This document shows positions 9,813-19,238 of a DNA stretch of 64,000 nucleotides, piece after piece. The first letter of the stretch is position 1. Every line of letters starts with the position of its first letter. Source of the stretch: Molanna angustata. Taxonomy: Eukaryota > Arthropoda > Insecta > Trichoptera > Molannidae. A program made the position numbers and the translations under genes. The notes under the pieces were generated by a model. That model searched no databases. It was not told the origin of the DNA and saw only the letters and a program-made list of their open reading frames with translations. The stretch is from contig OY754982.1 of assembly GCA_963576475.1 (NCBI GenBank), forward strand, positions 13,412,501-13,476,500, given 5' to 3'.

Positions 9813-11597
9813 AGGAATCTGAATATTTATTAAATTGGGGTTATTTTTTCTTTTATTTATTTCCAGGGCTTCTAAAATATCGAGTTTTTTCCCTTTCTTT
9901 TCAATATGGAGTACTTCGACATCTTTTATATTAAATTTGTGTCCGTTATCTCTGCAATGCTCTGCCATTTCTGAGTTAGAGGTGATGTTCTTAATTGCTT
10001 TTTTATGCTCATCTACCCTGTCTTTAATTCTTCTCCCGCTTTGTCCTATGTAAAAAATATCACAATCCTCACAGTTAACTTTATATACTCCGCTGTTGTC
10101 AAATTTATCTATCTTGGATTTATTATTGAAGATGTGTTTTTTAATACTATTGTTGGTGTAAAGTGCCGGTTTAAATGGTTTGTTTTTACATTTGTTGATG
10201 ATTTCTTCTGTTAATTTTCCTACGTATAATATTCTTCTCCATGGTTTATCCTGTATTTTTGAATCTTCTTTCTTGTGTCCTTTTTTGTAAATATATGTTT
10301 GTAGAAGGTGTTGTGTTTCTTTTTTCTTTATCATTCTTCTGATTGTTTTCTCGTGGTATCCATTATTTTTTGCTATGTTTATTATTGTATTTACTTCTGT
10401 TGTATAGTTGATTTCGTTTAATGGAATTGATACAAGTCTGTGGATCATAGAATTAAATGCAGCCATTTTATGTGCTCTCGGGTGGTATGAATTGGAATTT
10501 ATTATTTTGTCTGTGTATGTATCTTTTCTATAGATTTTGAAATTGAATTTATTTTGTTGTATTATCACTGTTGTATCTAAAAAGTTTAATTCATTTTTAA
10601 TCCCAATTTCTTTTGTGAATTGTATTTTCTCGTTTTGTTTGTTGAATAACTTTAGCAAATTTTCTAATTGTCTGTTGGATCCGGTGAAAGTAAAAAATAT
10701 GTCATCCACGTATCTGTTATAATTATTTATTGATTTTATTAATGGGTTTTGTGAAGACAGGATATTATTTTCAAATTGGTCCATAAATATGTCTGCTAGT
10801 AAGGGTGATAAAGGATTACCCATGGGTAGGCCACTTGTTTGAGTGTAGTATTCGTTGTTAAAACAAAAATAGTTTTGATTTATACATATTTTTATGATTT
10901 CGTACACTTCTTGGCCTATTTCAATGTCAATGCAATTTAAGGTAATGATGTTTTTAATATAGTTCAGTGACTCGTCTATTGGTACATTTGTGAAAAGACT
11001 CTTTACGTCAAACGACACAAGAGTACAGTTTTTGGGAGGCACACTGTTATTCAATTTATTGCAAAATTCTATAGTATTTTTTATTGAAAATTTAGGTTTG
11101 GATCTGGTAATGTTAAGAAAATAGTTATTTATAAATTTTGCCAATTTATAGGCTGGTGCATCCACATATGAAACGACTGGTCTAACTGGTTTGTTCTCTT
11201 TGTGGATTTTCATTAATCCATAGAGTTGCGGTGTTTTTGGGTTCATTATTCTTAATGACTGTTTTGTTCTGTTATCAATAACTTTACTGCATTTCTTTAT
11301 TATTTCTGTTATTTTATTTTGGTATTTTAAAGTTGGGTTTTCACTCAATTTTTGGAATGTTTCATTGTCACTTATAATGCTGTTCATTTTATCTATATAA
11401 TCTTTCTTGCTTATTATTACAATGGAATTCCCTTTGTCGGCTTTTGTGCACATTATATCTTTCTCTTGCATTATCTTTACAAATTCTTTTATTGTTTTAT
11501 GGTCATTGTTATCTGGTTGGTAATGCTTATTGTTTGTACTGTTATGTTTTTGTATGATTTTGGCACAATTATGTTTGTTGAATTCATCTAGAGACAT
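9678..11597 (-). CDS. PLE reverse transcriptase and GIY-YIG endonuclease
   Basis: 639 codons from the first Met after an in-frame stop. The RT finger/palm lies at about residues 120-400: SFDVKSLFTNVP (about 195), the thumb-side SGLPMGNPLSPLLADIFMDQ (about 255), YVDDIFFTFTGS (296) and NELNFLDTTV (about 337). The C-terminus holds a GIY-YIG nuclease from about residue 503: SGVYKVNCEDC, DIFYIGQSGRRIKDRVDEH, then an H-C-x-x-x-G-H and IKRK-type end. The C-x-x-C before YIG is the zinc-site spacing usual in PLEs. The last residues are encoded inside the 3' pLTR. The frame continues upstream through a single TAA (11658-11660) into 11661-12218, so the true protein would be one chain of roughly 850-900 residues; this copy gives a truncated product. 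Role: target nicking and copying of element RNA into the genome. Confidence 0.9.
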   Translation of the reverse strand: MSLDEFNKHNCAKIIQKHNSTNNKHYQPDNNDHKTIKEFVKIMQEKDIMCTKADKGNSIVIISKKDYIDKMNSIISDNETFQKLSENPTLKYQNKITEIIKKCSKVIDNRTKQSLRIMNPKTPQLYGLMKIHKENKPVRPVVSYVDAPAYKLAKFINNYFLNITRSKPKFSIKNTIEFCNKLNNSVPPKNCTLVSFDVKSLFTNVPIDESLNYIKNIITLNCIDIEIGQEVYEIIKICINQNYFCFNNEYYTQTSGLPMGNPLSPLLADIFMDQFENNILSSQNPLIKSINNYNRYVDDIFFTFTGSNRQLENLLKLFNKQNEKIQFTKEIGIKNELNFLDTTVIIQQNKFNFKIYRKDTYTDKIINSNSYHPRAHKMAAFNSMIHRLVSIPLNEINYTTEVNTIINIAKNNGYHEKTIRRMIKKKETQHLLQTYIYKKGHKKEDSKIQDKPWRRILYVGKLTEEIINKCKNKPFKPALYTNNSIKKHIFNNKSKIDKFDNSGVYKVNCEDCDIFYIGQSGRRIKDRVDEHKKAIKNITSNSEMAEHCRDNGHKFNIKDVEVLHIEKKGKKLDILEALEINKRKNNPNLINIQIPPVNSPILNIIKNQTKHKPTPLATAHPHQLITPAILNPPTLANGR

Positions 11598-11657
11598 TTC
11601 ACAATCTATTAGTAGGTGATTTATATTATTCTTGTTACTTAAGGGGTTTATATTGAA

Positions 11658-12218
11658 TTAAAATCCTTTTTCGAGTAATTTAATAAATTTTGTATCTATA
11701 TTTTCATCTGTGAGATTAATTACGCGTTTGTAGAATTTTTTTGTTGTTGTTGTGAGTGTTTTAGATTTGTTTCTGGATTCGGTTGTTTGAATAAGTTGGT
11801 TTAGTTTTTTGTCTAGTATTTTCTTCTTTTCACTTGCTTTTTTGCTTACTATTTCATAAATTTTATCTTCTATTAAACCCCATTCCACTTGGTGAAGTTG
11901 TGATGGTATTATAGTATGAAGAAAATGTATATACACTTTTAAATTATTTTGAATTCTGTAGAAGTTTTGTATTTCACTTTTTATCCAAAATTTTTGACCA
12001 GCTTTTTTTGCTTTAGTTGCGGTATATGAGTTATTTTTACACTTTAACACTGTATACTTTGGAAATACGTTATTTTTTAAACACTCTTTATTGAAATATA
12101 TTTTTAAGGACAACATCCTATCTTTCAGTCTCAAATTTAACAACTTTTTCACTTTGAATGCCGTACAGGCTGATAATAATTCATTGAAATTATTTTTATT
12201 AACACTGTGGAAATCCAT
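11658..12218 (-). CDS. N-terminal part of the PLE protein (cut by a stop)
   Basis: Frame of 187 codons from the ATG at 12216-12218, just inside the pLTR boundary (12223). The frame is open further upstream to another ATG at 12380, but that extension reads through the hammerhead-like motif in the pLTR, so I prefer the internal start. The protein is basic and Lys/Asn-rich with FNELLSACTAFKVKKLLNLR early and KFIKLLEKGF at the end, where PLE proteins run into the RT region. It ends at TAA 11658-11660. The RT frame (from 11597) is in the same register, so one base change separates the two. Confidence 0.75.
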   Translation of the reverse strand: MDFHSVNKNNFNELLSACTAFKVKKLLNLRLKDRMLSLKIYFNKECLKNNVFPKYTVLKCKNNSYTATKAKKAGQKFWIKSEIQNFYRIQNNLKVYIHFLHTIIPSQLHQVEWGLIEDKIYEIVSKKASEKKKILDKKLNQLIQTTESRNKSKTLTTTTKKFYKRVINLTDENIDTKFIKLLEKGF

Positions 12219-12222
12219 AATA

Positions 12223-12504
12223 ATTAAGTAAATAAAATTTTTAAATAAAAATTTTGGTAACAAAAAACTTTGTTTCTTCCACTTCACATTTATATTTGAT
12301 GGAACGTTTTCGAACTGTACTAGTTCATCTTCAGCATCTGAAATGTGACTGATTCTACTGTGCGTGTGGTCATCTTCCATTGGCGAGTGTGGGCGGGTTG
12401 AGTATGGCGGGGGTAATTAACTGGTGGGGGTGAGCGGTAGCGAGCGGTGTAGGTTTGTGTTTCGTTTGGTTCTTAATAATATTCAATATTGGTGAATTTA
12501 CTGG
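12223..12504 (-). repeat. PLE terminal repeat (pLTR), 5' copy
   Basis: 282-bp direct repeat of 9531-9812. It starts on the minus strand with TCCAGTAAATTCACC, inside what is the C-terminal coding region of the 3' copy, and ends next to the preferred start codon. Confidence 0.85.
12285..12347 (-). ncRNA. Hammerhead ribozyme-like motif, 5' pLTR
   Basis: Read on the minus strand: distal stem I CACAUUU/AAAUGUG; internal loop CA against AAAUAU; proximal stem I GAUG/CAUC; core CUGAAGA (fits CUGANGA); one extra U; stem II GAACU/AGUUC with loop AGUAC; GAA; then palindrome AACGUU with A15.1 and U16.1 at its ends; C17 as cleavage base. A six-base palindrome in place of a closed stem III means two copies would pair to form the active dimer, as known for type I hammerheads of PLEs. 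The extra base after A9 is unusual but recurs in the other PLE motifs here. Activity is inferred from fold only. Confidence 0.7.
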
Positions 12505-12507
12505 ATA

Positions 12508-12863
12508 GAAGAATTAAAGACAGGGTAGATGAGCATAAAAAAGCAATTAAGAACATCACCTCTAACTCAGAAATGGCAGAGCATTGCAGAGATAACGGAC
12601 ACAAATTTAATATAAAAGATGTCGAAGTACTCCATATTGAAAAGAAAGGGAAAAAACTCGATATTTTAGAAGCCCTGGAAATAAATAAAAGAAAAAATAA
12701 CCCCAATTTAATAAATATTCAGATTCCTCCAGTAAATTCACCAATATTGAATATTATTAAGAACCAAACGAAACACAAACCTACACCGCTCGCTACCGCT
12801 CACCCCCACCAGTTAAGTACCCCCGCCATACTCAACCCGCCCACACTCGCCAATGGAAGATGA
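12508..12863 (+). pseudogene. PLE GIY-YIG C-terminal fragment
   Basis: 118 codons nearly identical to the end of the protein encoded at 9678-11597 (RRIKDRVDEHKKAIKN to PPTLANGR), with one I-to-S difference seen near the end (HQLITP against HQLSTP). The RT and the first half of the nuclease, including GVY and YIG, are absent, so it is non-functional. Confidence 0.8.
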
Positions 12864-12885
12864 CCACACGCACAGTAGAATCAGT

Positions 12886-12948
12886 CACATTTCAGATGCT
12901 GAAGATGAACTAGTACAGTTCGAAAACGTTCCATCAAATATAAATGTG
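12886..12948 (+). ncRNA. Hammerhead ribozyme-like motif, inverted copy
   Basis: Plus-strand copy of the 63-nt motif at 12285-12347. Core CTGAAGA at 12899-12905, stem II 12907-12911 with 12917-12921, GAA 12922-12924, palindrome AACGTT 12925-12930, predicted cleavage after C12931. Stem I pairs 12886-12892 with 12942-12948 and 12895-12898 with 12932-12935. Confidence 0.68.
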
Positions 12949-13055
12949 AAGTGGAAGAAACAAAGTTTTTTGTTACCAAAATTTTTATTTAAAAATTTTA
13001 TTTACTTAATTATTATGGATTTCCACAGTGTTAATAAAAATAATTTCAATGAATT

Positions 13056-13090
13056 ATTTGAAGAATCATTTTCTTACATATAACACTTAA
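13056..13090 (+). pseudogene. Target duplication, right copy, and LINE C-terminus, right half
   Basis: ATTTGAAGAATCATT (13056-13070) duplicates 9519-9533. The interrupted LINE frame resumes from the CAT at 13067 as HFLTYNT and a stop codon at 13088-13090. Downstream AT-rich sequence to about 13250 is probably the LINE 3' untranslated end. Confidence 0.7.
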
Positions 13091-13865
13091 ATTTGTCTCA
13101 TATCTTGTTTTATTTATTATTTACTTTATTACTTAATTTATTATTAAATTTATTCATTCCTATCCTTGTCCCTCCACTCCTCTAGCCTCCGTTTTTTTTT
13201 TTTATATGCTTCATTTTATATTTTATATATAAAAAATGGTACTTGTCATAAAAACAATTTGCTTCACCAAATGAACATGGTTGGTTGGAAGATATTACCA
13301 TTTGGAAATACGCTCGCCATTGTGTACAAAATGTTTTAAATAAATATATTAAAATATTGCTTCAAAAAGGCATACCTATTCGTTAAATACTCGTTGAGCC
13401 TATAAGAAAAATAGGTACCTACGTTTACAATTTTTCTAGTCAATAATAAGAAATGTTTCTAACTTTTTTACGTCTGTATTTCTCCTCAAATATATTCGCA
13501 ACATTCTCGCTGTGTACATTCAAAAGTAAAGAGAGATTTATTCGAGATCGCGTTAGATTTGTAGGCCAAACTGTAAGAGATAGAACGTCGTTTCATTGAA
13601 TGGAAAGATCCGTGTACTGTGTTGATACTGTAGAGAAACTCTCTGAACTGAGGAAACACTGTTTCACATTAGCATGGGAACTTTTCACTTAGCTTTTGTT
13701 TAGCTGATAATATTAAACTGCAATGCTTCGAATTAAACTTGTATAAATAGCTGAAGACTTGTATTGTTAACATTTCCATTATGTAAAACTTAATATAACT
13801 CAGGAAGTAAATTGTGACATTCTGTATATAATTATAAATCTTGACTTGACTTTTATTAAAAGGCC
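13091..13865. other. Probable LINE 3' region, then no recognisable feature
   Basis: From 13091 to about 13250 the sequence is T-rich with a poly-T run at 13191-13203. The rest has no open frame or repeat end that I can name. Confidence 0.4.
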
Positions 13866-14219
13866 AAAGAATGAGTTATATTCTTTTTTATTTCTTAGGT
13901 AACGAAAAAATATTTTGTATTATTATAAGTAAATTAATCACACTACACCGCAACATAATTACGAGACGACACAAAGCTGCATTTTTTCATGACTCCAAAG
14001 AAAAACACGACTTTCGGACAAAAGCATTAGGTTCTACTATTTTGCTCCAATTTTTTTTAATATGATAAAAAATTAAATAAACGACATACTGTTCATGAAA
14101 CATTTGAAACTTAAGAAAACATTTGAAATATGGATTAACAAGGGAATAATATACTGCGGAAACATGATCAAGTAACAATAGTATAAATATATATTTTATT
14201 ATAGGTTTGATATAAAAAA

Positions 14220-14804
14220 ATATACCATACCATACCATACCATCACGCCATTTCCCTATTTGGGGTAGGCAGAGAGAACCGAACGCCAGACTCCTCTCTC
14301 TTGACACACATTCCTCGCTTCATTCACGTCCATATATCGTCTCATACACGCTCTTCTGTTATTCTTACTTCTAACATCACCATCTTTCAAAATCCCATTT
14401 ATGTGACCGTGCCAACTTTTTCTTGGCCGACTTCTACTTTTCGTTCCTCTTTTATCAGCCTTGTACACTTTTTTTGTCAGACGGTCATCACTCATTCTTT
14501 CTATGTGGCCGAACCACCTTAGGGCATTTATTTTCATCTTACTTACGATATTTTTTTCAATCATACATTCTCGTCTAATATCCTCATTTCTTATTCTATC
14601 ATACATCGTTTTACCACACATTCGTCTTAGTGACCTCATTTCAACCGCGTTAATTCTACTTTCATGCGTCTTCTGCCATGTCCATGTCTCACTAGCATAC
14701 ATTAGAGTCTGTGCGACGATACCACTGTGTACCGCGAGCTTTGCTTGCCTCGAAATAATAGCCATTACCGTTCTTAATGCAAAAAAAATATTAAATAAGT
14801 TCAT
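14220..14804 (-). pseudogene. RTE-like LINE reverse transcriptase, C-terminal part
   Basis: A minus-strand frame of about 180 codons: QAKLAVHSGIVAQTLMYASE, TWTWQKTHESRINAVEMR, LRRMCGKTMYDRIRNEDIR, INALRWFGHIERMSDDRLTK, then a basic RPRKSW linker, NNRRACMRRYMDVNEARNVC and GVWRSVLSAYP. These are the post-palm region, the W/F-GH-x-x-R-M thumb and the S-V-x-S-A-Y-P terminus shared by a widespread arthropod LINE group. It ends in a GGTAT microsatellite (plus 14224-14243), the 3' tail. Catalytic RT motifs are missing, so it is a 5'-truncated copy. Relatives lie at 55775-55870 and 56640-56870. Confidence 0.8.
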
Positions 14805-14849
14805 ATTGTTTTTTCTGTGATAAGTATTACCTATAATGTAATAAATTTT

Positions 14850-14915
14850 CTGCCTCCTCGAAACTAGCTTAGCCTAGTGAGGTGGTTTATACAAAAAAAA
14901 TTATTTAATTGTATT
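14850..14915 (+). mobile_element. LINE 3' terminal hairpin
   Basis: CCTCGAAACTAGCTTAGCCTAGTGAGG: a short stem around a GCTTAGCCTAGTGAGGTGG block. The same block occurs at 40918-40955 and, degraded, at 45064-45100. A hairpin followed by an A-rich simple repeat is the usual 3' end of CR1-type LINEs and of SINEs that borrow them. Confidence 0.45.
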
Positions 14916-15052
14916 TTTTACTTTTGTTACCTACTGTTTTGTTTTATGAACTTTGGTTTTCAATAATAAAAAAATAATTCCCAAAAAGATAATTTTTTTC
15001 ATTGGAATTTTATGGATAACACTACTATAATTATTATAACTAGTTGCATGTT

Positions 15053-15528
15053 ACACATGAGATCCAACTGTCGATGGCGATAGTATGTATAATTGAAGAA
15101 TACGTACCAAACTATTAACACTTTAACACAAATTAATACAAATTTTAAGATATTTAGTTTTCTGTATAAAACATATCGGTATGTGTGTCAGGATAAGATA
15201 TTTTGGAGGTCAGTTCGTTTTCTCTACCAAGAAAATGAAAATAGAATGATGGTATGTGTGTATGTTTGAAGATTAAGTAGGTATCAAACTATTGAGTGAG
15301 ATATTGTGTAGTGTATACTGCCTTACAAATTGTATGAAACGATGTGAATTTGAGAATAAATAATTCGAGATTTTTGTATTTATCTATTTTTCACCCATTT
15401 TCAGCATTCTGGCGTTTATAGTTTTTGAGATATATGATAAAATAAGTAAAAATCAAAATTTGATAACCCCTGACTGAAACAAGTCAAAATTCTGAGTATA
15501 AAAGTTTTGTAGGCCTATAACTTTATCA
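15053..15528 (+). repeat. Repeat family X, left part, interrupted
   Basis: Begins ACACATGAGATCCAACTGTC and aligns through to TTTTGTAGGCCTATAA with 21050-21790. It is split from its right part (16444-16750) by an inverted-repeat element. No coding frame. Confidence 0.75.
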
Positions 15529-16443
15529 GCGGTACTAATAACATTTTCGTTAAAACTCGTTTTAGCCAACTAAACCTCGCACTACGTAAACCACGTATTA
15601 GGCACTAATTCGTGGTTTAGTGGGTTCTTACTAATAATGTAAAAATGTACAAGGACTAAGTAAACCATGGAATACGGAATGAATGTTGTGTGAACGCAGC
15701 CATTTAACGGGAATTTCCGATTTTTTCTCTACTTTATGCTATTTTTTGTTCATTCTCTATGACTTTATTAACCGTCATCTATGACATCTATCGAGAATCA
15801 TCGTATTTCTATGTTTGTCATTGTTTGTTTGTTTACTGTTGGTTTTGACGGTTTACTGTTTATGTATCGTCACGTTTTGGTTGAATTCCCAATAATTTAA
15901 CTTATTTCAACATAACTTATTACATTTATTTTAAAACAATTGTCAATGGAAAATAAATATCTTCATTTATTTGCCTTCTTCCAAATAAATCTACGAGATG
16001 TCTAACGAGCCTTTGAAAATCTGTACTTTCTTCTAAAATTAATGTCGTCGTAATCAACAAACGGATTACAACGCACCTATGAACACACCTTATAAATTTT
16101 GCATCATCAAAAAACTTTCCACCTGCTCAATTTCTTGAAACGATCTTTCAAAATCGCCGATTCTATAATCAAACAGATTGTTGTCCATAATTAAAAAAAG
16201 CATTTCTTTAAAAATGACAAAATACAATACGCGCGGTCTATTTGACTTGACAGCTCACGAATTCACTATTGCTATTCCACCACTAAACTAGGGGACCGGA
16301 TGGTTTAGCGTTACCATGGTGATATAAACCATGGAATATAATAGAAGTTTTAAAACTTGGTTATTAGTAAGATTTTTGGCCGTTAGGTTTTATTCACTCT
16401 ATTCCATAGTTCAACCTCGCTACTTTTTCGTTATTAGTACCGC
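15529..16443. mobile_element. 915-bp terminal-inverted-repeat element
   Basis: Ends GCGGTACTAATAAC on the left and the exact reverse complement on the right. It lies inside a family X copy; the 21-kb family X copy shows the site without it. No transposase frame, so non-autonomous. Internal palindromes include TAAACCACG/CGTGGTTTA near 15590-15625, and the word AAACCATGGAAT occurs near both ends. The target duplication is not clear because the flanks are AT-rich and diverged. Confidence 0.7.
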
Positions 16444-16750
16444 CGTATAGGTATATCTTCTGAAATTTTAGGGTATGTGGATTGAGCGGTTCCAAAATTA
16501 TAAGGGGGGACGGACATACACACAGACATACAGACACACTAAATGTTCTACTCCAAATTCTGAGTTAATCGATATATTTATATAGAACATATAATATGTT
16601 GCGAAGCCTATAACTTGGTGTTTTATTGATTTCAAAGTTGAATAAACAGTGAAAAATATAGATCTGGCATACAAATCTCGCGTATTTTGGATTGATACTT
16701 TGTCGATATGTTAAGAGAAATAAATTCTCTTTAACAAATCGACAGTTGGA
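16444..16750 (+). repeat. Repeat family X, right part
   Basis: Aligns with 21795-22075: a stretch with GATTGAGCGG, GGACGGACA and CAGACACAC blocks, TTCTGAGTTAATC, GCGAAGCCTATAACTTGGTG, then AATCGACAGTTGGA. Confidence 0.7.
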
Positions 16751-16867
16751 ATATTTTGAAAATGACAATTGTGTAAAATAGATCTTTATAATACCTACTA
16801 TTAATACCATCCATCCAAAATATATTTTTTTCCAAAAACTTAAAAAACTCAATCAACTCAACTTAAC

Positions 16868-16930
16868 TTTCACTTCAACTTAAAAAAATCCAAAAATAAC
16901 TTTTTTGGATTTTTTTAAGTTGAAGTGAAA
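16868..16930. repeat. Perfect 29-bp-arm hairpin
   Basis: TTTCACTTCAACTTAAAAAA continues to TCCAAAAA, then a loop of about five bases, then the exact reverse complement. It lies just outside the end of the family X copy. Confidence 0.85.
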
Positions 16931-17675
16931 AAAAAACGACAAAACCGATATGAGATATTAGAAAAATATTTCTCCCCAGTTCCCAGGTAAACCCGATCAA
17001 ATGGGAATCACAAATATATTGACAGTTGACTTTACATACATAGATTGATCAAATTTATTTCTGACATTTTCAATCTCTATAAATAATATATCCAGGCAAT
17101 ATCACGCAGCGCGTAGCATTGTTTTATTTTTTTTTTTTTTCGTAAAATAATAACTTATAAAGGTACAATATACTGTGAAGTTGGAATATGGAAACGGAAC
17201 AATCACTACCGATTCACACGTAGATTTGTCGATGATAACTGCATAGAAGGTATGTTTTTCATTTTTATAATATTTGAATGGATCCTTCCTAATGAAGCTA
17301 TTTCGGTATAAAACGTATTATACGCAAAATATTATGTTTTTTATTTTGCATTTTATATTTCAACAGAAATTTTCCACACTACGAAGATATCAGTACTTCC
17401 AATCGTTGTTTCCGGCTGTGATATTCTTTATAGAAAAAAATCCACAGAAATGACAGGCTTTATACTAAGACTTAATTCTGGCATTTGCTGACGATATCTG
17501 GTGCCTTGTTTTTGTTTTAGAACCTGTTTCTGTTTATGTGCCTCTAATGTACTTATATTTTGAACATATTTACATTTATAGAGTCCCCGTTCACAATAGA
17601 GTCCCCGTTCACAATAGAGTCACTCGTTTTACTCAATCTTAACACCCTTTAACAGTAAACCTTCAACATACACGG

Positions 17676-17851
17676 ATCAGGGGGGGCAAGTCTGGTCCAA
17701 CCGGCGAAATCATAACCCTCTAGATTACCCATATCATGGATATAATTATGACATCTAAAGATATTATATAACTCCACTTTAATTATATCCATGATATGGG
17801 TAATCGTGAGGGCTTTGATTCGCCGGTTTGACCAGACTTCCCCCCCCTGAT
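17676..17851. mobile_element. 176-bp MITE (family M1)
   Basis: Arms of about 75 bp. The left starts ATCAGGGGGGGCAAGTCTGG and the right reverse complement starts ATCAGGGGGGGGAAGTCTGG. Inner arm blocks are ACCGGCGAAATC and TACCCATATCATGGATATAA. Related pieces lie at 32330-32470 and 32515-32645. No coding capacity. Confidence 0.75.
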
Positions 17852-19235
17852 GCTTCTATAACATAGCAGCCTAACTGTGGAACGAATTTCTTAATTCTTT
17901 GTTTCACCTGCTACCTACTCGGGTCTTTTTAATAGTTTCCTCAGCAAACCCTCCCCAACGCTACGTTGTGCGCTTCTTCGGAAGAGTAGAAAAGACCCAA
18001 GACTAATAGCGGGTGTCCCCTATTTTGTTAAAAAAAATATTATTTTTGAAATAAAAACTTCAATCATATTTCGTGATAAAACATGTGTGTTATATAAAAC
18101 CAAGTTTAATGTCGTAATAATCAAACTTGTCTATGTATGTAATTATTAAAAATACATATAAGAAGAGGGAGTGTAGATATTTTCTTAATTTATTCCTCAA
18201 GTTGGTATGACAAAGTATTCTGTTAATAAATATTTAGTCGTATCGCCTGCAGGCTTCCATGAAACGATCCTGCTAGATAAGGAGTATTCCCTTAATTTCT
18301 TAGTAAAACTGTGAAAGCAGACTTTGAGAATTATCATAAGAAATTAATTATTTTCAACCTTAAAACAAAACAATACATACTTAAACGTAATTTTTTTTAT
18401 CTGTTGAATATTGGATTTAAATCCACAAATGGCCTATTATGGATTTTTGTGTTTTCTGTTTAGCGAAAATTAATATAAATTCAAATAAATGATTGATATC
18501 ATATTTATTTTTTGTTTAAATATTGTATGTACATTGTACATATAGACTTGAGAAATGCAGAGGTACAATATTACGTATTATTAGAATAATTCATGTTTCC
18601 TTTCCTAATTTGAGCTAGAAGCTTGTGTTTAAGAAAGCAGCAGCTCTTTGCTTACATAATAAAAACAATTTACAACTAATCTATAAAACAAATCATTTAA
18701 ATTAAAAAAAAATTAATTAATAAAAATTATAAATAAAACACGTGTTCTGTAGTCGATTAGATCGTCAACCTTAGAAGAAGAATATATGTTTTTCAAATTT
18801 TGTTGTGGAGATTTATTTTCTTATACATAAGTGGACATAGCGGGAACAAAATATTTTTAAACTCTAATGAAAATAAAGTTATAGGTTTTACTTTTTTTTC
18901 TCAGCGGACATGTTAGGTATGGCAAATTATAAAAACTGAACATGATCCGAAGACTGTCACTGAATGAACAATAAGACCGATGAATGACAGAGATAATTAA
19001 AATACATAATTGTTTTTGTTTTTTATTGTACAAAACAAATTAGTATTTTTTTAAGCTTTAGTTTATTCATTTGTTGTTCGATATAAAATTTATTTATTTA
19101 TTTTTTAGAAATAAAGGCGTTAACAGCGGTTATAGCCCTTATAATTTTTACACAACTATCTTTTTCCTGCATTATATAAAAATCATTTACTGAACATTGA
19201 AATAAAAATTCATTAATTGCACTATAATATATGAT
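17852..19235. other. No recognisable feature
   Basis: AT-rich. I see no element ends and no open frame above background. The GC-richer patch at 17930-18020 (GGGTCTTTT and its rough inverse AAAAGACCC) may be part of an old repeat. Confidence 0.45.
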
Positions 19236-19238
19236 AAT

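Larger units (their letters stand above)
9534..12504 (-). mobile_element. Penelope-like element, near-complete copy
   Basis: A minus-strand PLE with terminal direct repeats (12223-12504 upstream, 9531-9812 downstream) around one long reading frame. The frame encodes an N-terminal region, an RT with YVDD and a C-terminal GIY-YIG endonuclease. PLEs insert by target-primed reverse transcription and carry LTR-like pseudo-LTRs rather than true LTRs. The two terminal repeats look identical over 282 bp, which points to a young insertion. The only coding lesion I see is one in-frame TAA at 11658-11660. Its 5' end abuts an inverted, truncated second copy (12505-13055). Confidence 0.85.
12505..13055 (+). 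mobile_element. 5'-truncated inverted second PLE copy
   Basis: Same PLE family as 9534-12504 but on the plus strand. It begins abruptly at RRIKDRVDEH of the GIY-YIG domain, continues through the C-terminus and the pLTR, and then runs about 40 bases further into the start of a following unit (the ATG GATTTCCACAG region) before ending at the target duplication. Reading into a second unit implies a tandem or circular template. It joins the 5' end of the minus-strand copy head to head. Confidence 0.8.
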
